Assembly: GCA_033085395.1 (NCBI GenBank) | Contig: JANQBS010000183.1 | Span: 1-64,000, forward strand | DNA length: 64,000 nucleotides | From: Xanthoparmelia taractica | Lineage: Eukaryota > Ascomycota > Lecanoromycetes > Lecanorales > Parmeliaceae | Reading direction: 5' to 3' | In this document: positions 56,819 through 64,000 of the stretch, piece by piece | Position numbering within the stretch: position 1 is the stretch's first letter | Layout of the letters: each line of letters opens with the position of its first letter | Notes under the pieces: model-generated | What the model was told of the DNA's origin: nothing | Seen by the model: the letters and a program-made list of their open reading frames with translations, nothing else | Databases searched by the model: none | Position numbers and translations under genes: made by a program

Positions 56819-59661
56819 GGTGAAGCAGGGCTAACGTTTTCCCTAGGATAGTGTAGATATGTGTATTGAATGGATAATGAGGCAGTTGTTAGAGTAGGAA
56901 GTAAAGCGATATCGTGTGTAGTATGCTTGACGTCAAAAGAGCACAAGATCAAGGAAATTACGGTCGCGTGAGTGGCGGCAAGGAAAAGTCTTGGTCCTGG
57001 TCCAACGCCAAGGCTTCTCCCTTCCCCACATCAACAATGGTGACGACTTGTAGGGCTGAAAACGCGATAACTCTCATTTTCACTCTATCAATAAATAATG
57101 ATTAATATTCATGATAATCATGATAACAACGAGTCTGGAATCATGTCAGATATTTGGTAGTAAGAAAAGATATATATAAAAGCCATTGGGAAAATCACCC
57201 AATACACAATAAAAGCACGGAAATAATCATTGCAACTTGAAATCCTTCTCCCATATAGTTAGATATTTTATCTTGCTACCACTGCTGTTCTGGCGGCGTG
57301 CCTGCACGTTGGACCGTTGAGCAACAGCAGTCATGCCCTCTAGTAACGACTGCGGACTAACGTTGTTGAAGACAGCTGAAGAAGGGTGATGAATGGGCTC
57401 ATATATGCAGATGGAAATGCATCTCACACATCTATGCTGAAGCTTCATTTTCAAAGGACTTAGGTCAGTCTAGCTAATCTGAAAAAGAGATGCCTTGTGA
57501 GTCCCACGGACACGATCGGTTTTGGCTCATCAGTCAAACCAAAACTCTGGCCGTTGAGCCCTTTCTCACTCTCTCATGAACTCCATCATGCTGATGCCTA
57601 TGCAAGATCATACTGCTATCATGGCACACATGCTTGTTGCGATTCCTTTCTTATGCCCTTCTTTTGACCCATCGAATAGCTCATCTTATCATCTTGTTCT
57701 GCCAGTGATTGTTGCTGAGTCGCCACAACCATGGTTGCAACGAAATCATGACCCTCCTTCATGATCCAAGTCGAGCTATCGTGAGATGTTTCATCTTTTA
57801 CGATTCCCTTCAGCCTCCGATCAGAGGTCAGCCGAGGTCCGTTGTCCTCTTTGGTTGATTTCATTGGCTACCTACACCTTCTACTCTTAGACTTGCAAGT
57901 GATTGACTGCGTGCAGGCCGCGCTATCCCCTTTACAGTCATCTAGCACCAATACTCACGTATGCCGTTGATTCAATTATGCAGTATGATGCGTACATATT
58001 TCTTGGTCCTATAGGTCTTGTCATTTGCAAAACTTTAAGGCAGCTCTTAAGCGTCCTAGCTCCAAGACTGCAGCTTTGGTTTTTGGAATCGGTTTTCCTC
58101 AAGCCTGTGCCTTCCGTGCTATTCCCAGACACTGTACCCAAGCAGTTCCTCCCTCGAACATGCAGCTACCTCTTACACTGCAACTCCCTTGCCGGAAATT
58201 TCCACAAACAGTCCTATACGATGTGGAAGCGTTAGCAGATTGGCATCTGTTCCTACAACTTACAACTTACAAAATGGACAGTCATGTGCAACCTCCAGCT
58301 CGCATCTGGTTGGTAGGAGCTTAAGCAGGACTTCTGCGTCTGCACTGCCGCTTAGAGAAGGGTCTGGTGCACAGCCACTACTGTTCTCCCCGCAATATGT
58401 TACGCCCTCATGGCTCGTCGCATATGCGGTTCGGCAAACAGCATATGCTTGCATAGTTGACAAGCCTCGTGGGCCATGGCATTGAAGGCTGCCATGTGGA
58501 CTCAAGCACTGAGTTTTCGATCGACATCAATCTAAGCATTGCGGGGTTCGGTACACCGCAGTGCACATGTCCTTGTACCGTCGACTTTTGCATCACTGTA
58601 TGGTCTCGGAGTCTTTCAGACGTTTGAGCCAGGGTCCACCTGCATAACGGCTATTTACATACCGCAGAATCATGACGCAAGGAAGACGCGCGGAACCTTA
58701 ATTCGACAGTCAAGGAGGCGAAATGCAATTCTCCTGGTCTGGACCGAACCGGCATCAGCTCATATAGAGCACGAGTTTGGCTTCAACAACACGATCGTAG
58801 CTGGTCGGGTCACATAGCGGAGACCCACACTTATCTGTCAGCCTCGAGTCTCCTAAAGCCAGCTGCTCACGGCATGTGAGCACAGACTGCCCTGCTTAAC
58901 GCATCGCTTTATCTCTGAACGCCGCTTACTTTTCGCCATGGACATCTGCAAAAGCTTCGGTATCGCAAAGATTACAGCATGAAGAATCAAGCATCCCCGT
59001 GTATACCAACTGCTGTGCGCACTGCTCTGCCTGACGTCGCTGGCGTCTAGTCTTGAGAATGAGAAGGAGTCCCGGTCTCACAACCTACTGGTTAGCTTCT
59101 GCGCTCAACTTTTGAACATGGCAAGACACGGGGCCCTTCACGATGGGACCTTTCATTAGTGTCAATCTGAGCCTCGGACTACCGACTGAAGTCTCCTTAG
59201 AACGCCTCTACGGGCTTGCCGGAAACCCCCGTGTACCATCTCCAGATACTGCCAACCAGACGGAACGGTTGGTCGGTCAAATGGGCTCCACCATGACTTT
59301 TTGGCCTGTTCTCTACGTAGCATGTACAAAGAAAGTGGCAGGCCGCTGGCAACATCATTCTGTATGGCCCTCTTGGCTTGCATAGGATTACAAGAGCGCC
59401 TCCTTGAGAAATGTCCCGTTGGTTCAAGAGGGACCACAAGAAGATCAATCTTTAGTAGGACCAGGACTTCCTCTGGGTCTCATTATGCAATGACTCAACT
59501 CGCATGTCTAAATTGTTAAATGGGTTCTATTGTGATTCGTGGCCAGATGGTGTACAAGCTTTCGAGTCCCCTCTAACAAACAGGGTTACCATAAATCAAC
59601 GCAGAAGCTAAAACTCTTTCCAAAAATCAAGATTATTCTAGCAATACAGCGAATCTCGAAC
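56819..59661. other. 2.8 kb intergenic region
   Basis: No recognisable gene or mobile element. Frames up to about 110 codons exist on both strands without family motifs or consistent splice sites. The left part is AT-rich with AATCATGATAATCATG inverted units (about 57098-57126). Confidence 0.4.
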
Positions 59662-61359
59662 CTAGAAGCTGGACTTCTCCTCTTCGGCCAGCATAGTAAC
59701 CTTGCAGCTAATTCCATCTCTTGGCCTCAAAACTAAACGCCACATCTTCCACAGTTCAGGATTGTCCACCGTGATGTCACGTTCAAAGCGATACATACTC
59801 AGAAGACAGATGACGAGACACTTCATCTCGGTCTCCGCAAATTTACGGCCAATGCAACCCCTTGGACCTTGTAGGAACGTCATGAATGCGTTAGTCGTGT
59901 GGTCAGCAGGGAGATGATCCCATCGATTGGGGTCAAAGACGTTGGCAGTGTCGCCCCAGAAAGAAGGCAGGCGATGTATAGCGTTGGCGTGAATGTATAC
60001 CGTTGTGCCGGCGGGGATATCGTAGCCACCAAGACGATCATCGGCAATGGTTTGGCGTACTGTCATCGGGATAGGGGGAATGTACCGCAAGGATTCGCGA
60101 CATACGTTGTCCAAGTAGTGAAGATTATCAGCGTCAAGTTTGGAAAGACGCTCGACGTCATTCCGGGTCACCGGATCGAAGAGGAAGGGGTAGTGTTGTT
60201 TGATCTCTGCTCTGACACGATCTTGAATTTCGGGATGCGTTGCGAGCAGGTGAAGGGTCCAGGCAACACCAGTTGCCGTTGCTAGATGACCAGGTTAGCA
60301 GCTGCTTCAGATGATGTCCTCCACATTGATTGGTACTATCTTACTGTCATGGCCAGCACCAAGGAATGTCATCACCTGATCGCGCATGGTATTAAAAGAC
60401 AGAGAAGCCTCGCCCGCAGCTTCCATCTTCATATTATCTTTGACAATGAGAGCAATGATGTCTTTGTCCTTTGCGTGTGTCTTTTGGTGCTTCTGGCGCA
60501 CGATGTCGTTCGCCTTGCTAATGATTATGTTGCGGCTTTGAAGAACATCCCGATTCATCTTCGCGGGCAGATATTTCGTTTGTGGAATAAAGGCGGCGAG
60601 CCCGTGCAACAGGCGGGAGGTGATATCGAAAGCAAAGACGAGGCGATAAGCTTCACGGATCGGTGTTTCGGGGTGCTCAAGGGAGTCTAGATCGGTACCG
60701 AAGCCAGCTTCTCCGATGATGTCCAGAGTGGTCCTATTGAGCCATTCAAGGATTTCAATCTTTTTGGTATGGGCCTTCTCGGCGAGCATGTCGCGCTCCC
60801 AGAGCGTGGACAAGAGTAGGGATTTCCGCCAGAATATAGGTGTCAAAGCCTTGATGGATTGGGTGGAGAAGCCTGGAGCCAGGGCTTTGCGCTGTTGCTT
60901 GTGTGGATCACCTTCGGCGAGTAAAACACCCTCGCCTAAGATGCGGACCATCCATTGCTTGGCTCTGTCCGGCTTGGGAAAGTTGTACGGATTCTTGATG
61001 CACATATGGTTGAGAGCGTCGTCGTCGGCGATGGAGAGCCTTTCAGCACCGAAGGGAAAGAAATAGCGAATGATTGGGCCGTACTTCAAATGCCATTCTC
61101 GGTTAGGCACGCCGACTTCGTATCTGATGATGGTGAAGAATTGGCCCCAGAGAGGGAATCCGGGGACAGTTGGAACATTGCGAAGTGGAGAGACGTGGAA
61201 AGGGTGGATGTATGACCAATATACCAGATAGACCAAAATGCTGACAGTAAAAGTGCCGCCAAAAACAGGTCCAGCTGGATATTCAGCGAATATTTGAGCT
61301 GTTACGGCGGCGCCAACAGACAGTAGCAGTAGCGGCAACACCTCCAATCTGATTGCCAT
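59662..61359 (-). CDS. Cytochrome P450 monooxygenase
   Basis: Haem-thiolate monooxygenase anchored in the ER by its N-terminus. Exons 61359-60345 and 60281-59662 (544 aa, full length). Two hydrophobic stretches (about 5-25 LEVLPLLLLSVGAAVTA; 33-50 FGGTFTVSILVYLVYW) precede the proline-rich hinge (VPTVPGFPLWG). I-helix AGHD-TTATGVAWT is restored by the 63-nt intron. ExxR is ESLR (401-404), the PERF-type region is FDPNRW, and the haem loop FLQGPRGCIGRKFAE holds Cys481. The C-helix WMVRILGEGVLLAEGDPHKQQRK is intact. No backbone biosynthetic enzyme is adjacent, so a cluster role cannot be claimed. Met at 61359 is chosen because it places the membrane anchor at the N-terminus; upstream Met codons add a second unrelated leader. 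Confidence 0.93.
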
Positions 61360-63595
61360 GATGGTGTATCTGGTGGTATAGGTGAGCAGTGCTAGGGGAG
61401 CGAAGGCAGTGGGAATACGGGACCGCAGGAGTGTCTGAATTCTTGTGATGTAGCAGAAAAGCTGGACGAGCAAACACCTTGATCTCGGCTCCTGCTGTGA
61501 CAAGGCTACTGAAATGCCAAGGGGCAGCATGAATAGACGCTAATTTCCAAGACTTGTGTCTTTGATTCCAAAGAAAGCGCCAAGAGGCAGACCAAAGCAA
61601 GACAGCGTCATGACCCAGTGCAACCCACCGGGTTAGCGAGGCGCACAGGCAGGGCAGAGTCGGTGCCAAACGCAGCTCATTCTTGCGTGACTTGTTATGC
61701 AGTACCGATTAAGGCGCGTGGAGATGAACGGTTGAGGCAAGAGCACCATTTCAGGTAACGATTACGGATTGATATGTAACCGTGGTGAAGGGGGGCGCAC
61801 GCCGCACGGGGGACGACTTCCCCTTCGAGCGAGGATATGTATTGAAGAAGTGGGAAAGGGTTGATATCAGCTGATGATTGACAGGAATGCGATGTCGCCG
61901 AAGCCACCATATGCGGGTGAAGTGGTAAAGTTGTTGAGGCCTGGGGGGGGGATAGGTCTGGGTTGGATGAGGTGAGGTGAGGTGTTCTACCTTAGGTATG
62001 CTCCTAAGTTTTAGAGTTCTGAGGATGGGAGGATGGGAAATTCCTTATTAGCGCGATACAAAACGACTTTGTTGCCCTGAATGACAAAAAAACGTGCTTG
62101 GGGGAAAAAGTGAAGAAGCTTTTTAGAAGGCGTGCTAAGGGAATAGAGTTGGCGCTACTAGGCTGCTGTAATGATAATAAGAGCTAAAGTAAAGGCCGAC
62201 ACAAGTGCAAAATCATTAGAAGTACCTACCTTACTAAGGCAGAAGTAAATGCTCCATTCCAGATCTTCCTCGAGTGCTAATATATCTATCGCAAATTCCT
62301 CCAGACTTGCCGCTACGTATTTTCCCCGTCTTATGAAACGTAATGTAATGAATAAATGGAGGAAGAAGATTTCGAGCAAACAGGAAAGTTGGTGGCAGGA
62401 TCAAATGAGGATGGAAGCTGACGAGAGGCGTACGTATGGATGAAGAATTGCTTTGACCGCTTAGGGAAAACGACGCTTGTATTTGGACCGCAGAAGCGGC
62501 ATTGCGTGCATATTACGGTCAGACGAACGTGGGGTAGAAGGGTAACACGAGGTTGTGGCAGCGCCTCATTTTCCATAAGCGGCCGGCCAAGATGGGCCAA
62601 CACACCATTCCGGAGGGTAATGGGATTGATTTGGTTGGAAAAGAGCAAGGGAGCACATGCTTTCCTCGGTATCCGGTACTTGTAGGTGTTTAGATTAAAA
62701 AGAATAAGTACGAAGTACTTGACTTGGTAGCTTTTATTTTTAAATCTATCAACTTTTGTCGGGTGGGGTCGAGAAAGAGTCGGAGAGATTATGCGGGTTC
62801 GGATGGCCGGGTAGTCCAACGCCCTTGCATTCTGTGGCTTCTGCATCGTAGAAACTCGGGCTCACACCCTTCGGCCTTATTTCCACTCCATCTACATGCC
62901 TTGAATGTCCATGTCTCCATAAGCGATCCAGAAGATAATCAAAGAAAGAAAGAAAGAAAGATGGGAAAAGAAGAGAAAAAAGAGAAGAAGCAAAAGTTTG
63001 AGGAAAAAGAAAAGAGCCGAAGAATGGAATGCAAGAATGATAAGGGGGAATGAGAGGAAGTCAAGATAGAGTTGGATATCTGTCATAGGCCCCAAGACGG
63101 CTATACACCAAATCCCATGGACGGGCCGTCGGAGATTGTTTCAAAGGGTAAAAAGTACCAAGTCCTAGCTCATTTCTTAGTGTCAGCCTTTACCACATCC
63201 AGAACAAACCTCTTTTCCCCCGCCACTCCACTTTGGGTATAGTATGGAGGGAGGAGGATCCATGATAAGTAAGGTCAGGCATGATCAACCTCATCTGCTA
63301 AAATAAGTCTTCCCATCCGAGACATTTTGGTTTGCAACCCACACACCTCCCCCGAAAGATTTGACAGACCCAAAAACAAAAAAGAAACAATTATTTCAAA
63401 TATATCATCATCCATGATGAATGATGATGATGATGACGATGATGATATCAAATCAAATCCCTATTATAATTCTAGCATAATACGGGGTACTCTTTTGTTG
63501 CCCCCAATATGCACTCCTTTTCTATATGCGCTCCCATGCCAGCGAAAGGAAAGACAATCCAGACTCCATCTTATAAGCGACCCAAGCATTTCCCA
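61360..63595. other. 2.2 kb intergenic region
   Basis: P450 promoter and 3' flank of the elongase. No gene recognised. It contains CCTTAGGT/GTAC palindromes (61989-62008, 62222-62240, 62706-62722), a GAAA repeat (62939-62970) and a GAT repeat (63418-63446). Confidence 0.45.
63418..63446. repeat. GAT microsatellite
   Basis: Interrupted GAT units; second such tract in the window. Confidence 0.9.
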
Positions 63596-64000
63596 TCATT
63601 TTTTGCCTCCACCCAGCAGGTGGAGGTCATGACTCGTCGATACGATGCTCGTTCCTGCAGCCTTCATTAATTCCTCTGCGCAATGCAATGCATCCACCGC
63701 CGTCTCGCTCGTCTCCATCATCGTCGGCATCTTCTTCCTCTCTAGCTCATGGACTGCGTCCGAAGGGATGCTAGTACTCATTGCTATCGTCGATCGTCTA
63801 TCCTTCCTGCTAGCCTTCCTGTACGTAGCCGCGTAGAAGGAGATGAAGAGCACGAGGTAGGAGCTCAGAGTTGCGCAGCCAGTGAAGGCGGCGAATTCCT
63901 CACCTCCACACGTTCCGACATGTGGCAGTGAGGGAAAGAACTTGTCGGCATAGTAATTGTATGTGGCATAATACACAAAACCTACCTCAAGCATCAGTCG
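63596..64000 (-). CDS. ELO-family fatty acid elongase, C-terminal part (runs off the edge)
   Basis: Condensing enzyme of very-long-chain fatty acid synthesis in the ER membrane. Only the C-terminal ~134 residues lie in the window: the last membrane segments (VGFVYYATYNYYADKFFPSLPHVGTC; FAAFTGCATLSSYLVLFISFYAATYRK), followed by a basic then soluble tail. The pattern 'Y.YF..PNCG.C.G...A...GC..L.SYLVLFI.FY' is typical of fungal ELO proteins; the HxxHH motif would lie beyond position 64000. A tail of about 70 residues after the last span is longer than in yeast Elo proteins. Confidence 0.8.
   Translation of the reverse strand, partial: RLMLEVGFVYYATYNYYADKFFPSLPHVGTCGGEEFAAFTGCATLSSYLVLFISFYAATYRKASRKDRRSTIAMSTSIPSDAVHELERKKMPTMMETSETAVDALHCAEELMKAAGTSIVSTSHDLHLLGGGKK

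Noticed and set aside
56819..59661. Transposon or retroelement remnant in the 2.8 kb gap
   Set aside because: No reverse transcriptase, integrase or transposase motif and no terminal repeats seen on either strand.
59662..63595. Secondary-metabolite cluster around the P450
   Set aside because: No polyketide, peptide or terpene backbone enzyme, and no transporter or cluster regulator beside it.
1..64000. tRNA, rRNA or CRISPR arrays
   Set aside because: Looked for B-box-like GGTTCGA motifs with matching arms and for regularly spaced repeats by eye; none convincing. A tRNAscan-SE run would settle the tRNA question.

Overview
The window is nuclear DNA of a filamentous ascomycete (Pezizomycotina). 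The genes carry short introns (about 45-60 nt, GT..AG, with CTAAC/CTGAC-like branch sites). The gene set includes several typical of moulds: the NADPH-oxidase regulator noxR, the C2H2 factor con7, kynureninase, Atg15, a universal-stress protein and a complex I assembly methyltransferase. I cannot fix the genus; a Leotiomycete or Sordariomycete is the most likely guess. Gene models were built by hand from reading frames, splice signals and remembered family sequences; every multi-exon model of an intact gene sums to a whole number of codons.

Layout, left to right: HMP(-P) kinase (+, 133-1396); noxR (-, 1560-3445); kynureninase (-, 4523-6179); mitochondrial Fe-S protein ISA2 (+, 6433-7206); DEAD-box helicase DBP2 (+, 7981-10534); a 4.6 kb gene-poor stretch; con7-type zinc-finger factor (+, 15102-16574); PPR protein (+, 18238-20433); RING/LON protein (-, 21327-23125); TORC2 subunit Rictor/Ste20 (-, 24607-28635); urate oxidase (+, 29445-30429); mitoribosomal uL13m (-, 30595-31230); copper chaperone CCS1 (+, 31567-32403); GPHR-type membrane protein (-, 32667-34253); decayed ankyrin-repeat gene (-, about 35.2-36.3 kb); universal-stress protein (-, 37306-39062); acidic protein of unknown function (-, 40306-41109); NDUFAF7-type methyltransferase (-, 43805-45478); CDK11-type kinase (+, 45598-47107); VPS9-domain protein (-, 47503-49991); autophagic lipase Atg15 (+, 50361-52252); Gly/Thr-repeat small protein (-, about 52993-53462); frameshifted short-chain dehydrogenase (-, 54183-55212); K/P/A-rich small protein (-, 56061-56818); cytochrome P450 (-, 59662-61359); and the 3' end of a fatty-acid elongase running off the right edge (-, 63596-64000).

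This is mostly a housekeeping chromosome segment, not a biosynthetic cluster or a mobile island. Several pairs are divergent with short shared promoters, tightest for NDUFAF7/CDK11 (119 bp). Themes that recur are mitochondrial biogenesis (ISA2, uL13m, NDUFAF7, PPR), membrane traffic and vacuole (VPS9, Atg15, GPHR), and growth/morphogenesis signalling (NoxR, Con7, TORC2, CDK11). No transposon, tRNA, rRNA or CRISPR could be supported. The observations most worth following are: the large DBP2 intron at the helicase motif V site; a urate oxidase whose peroxisomal tail is cut off by a stop codon; the one-base frameshift in the dehydrogenase; the decayed ankyrin gene; a CCS1 with a hydrophobic N-terminal extension and a second in-frame ATG; and a family of short palindromic motifs in the intergenic DNA.
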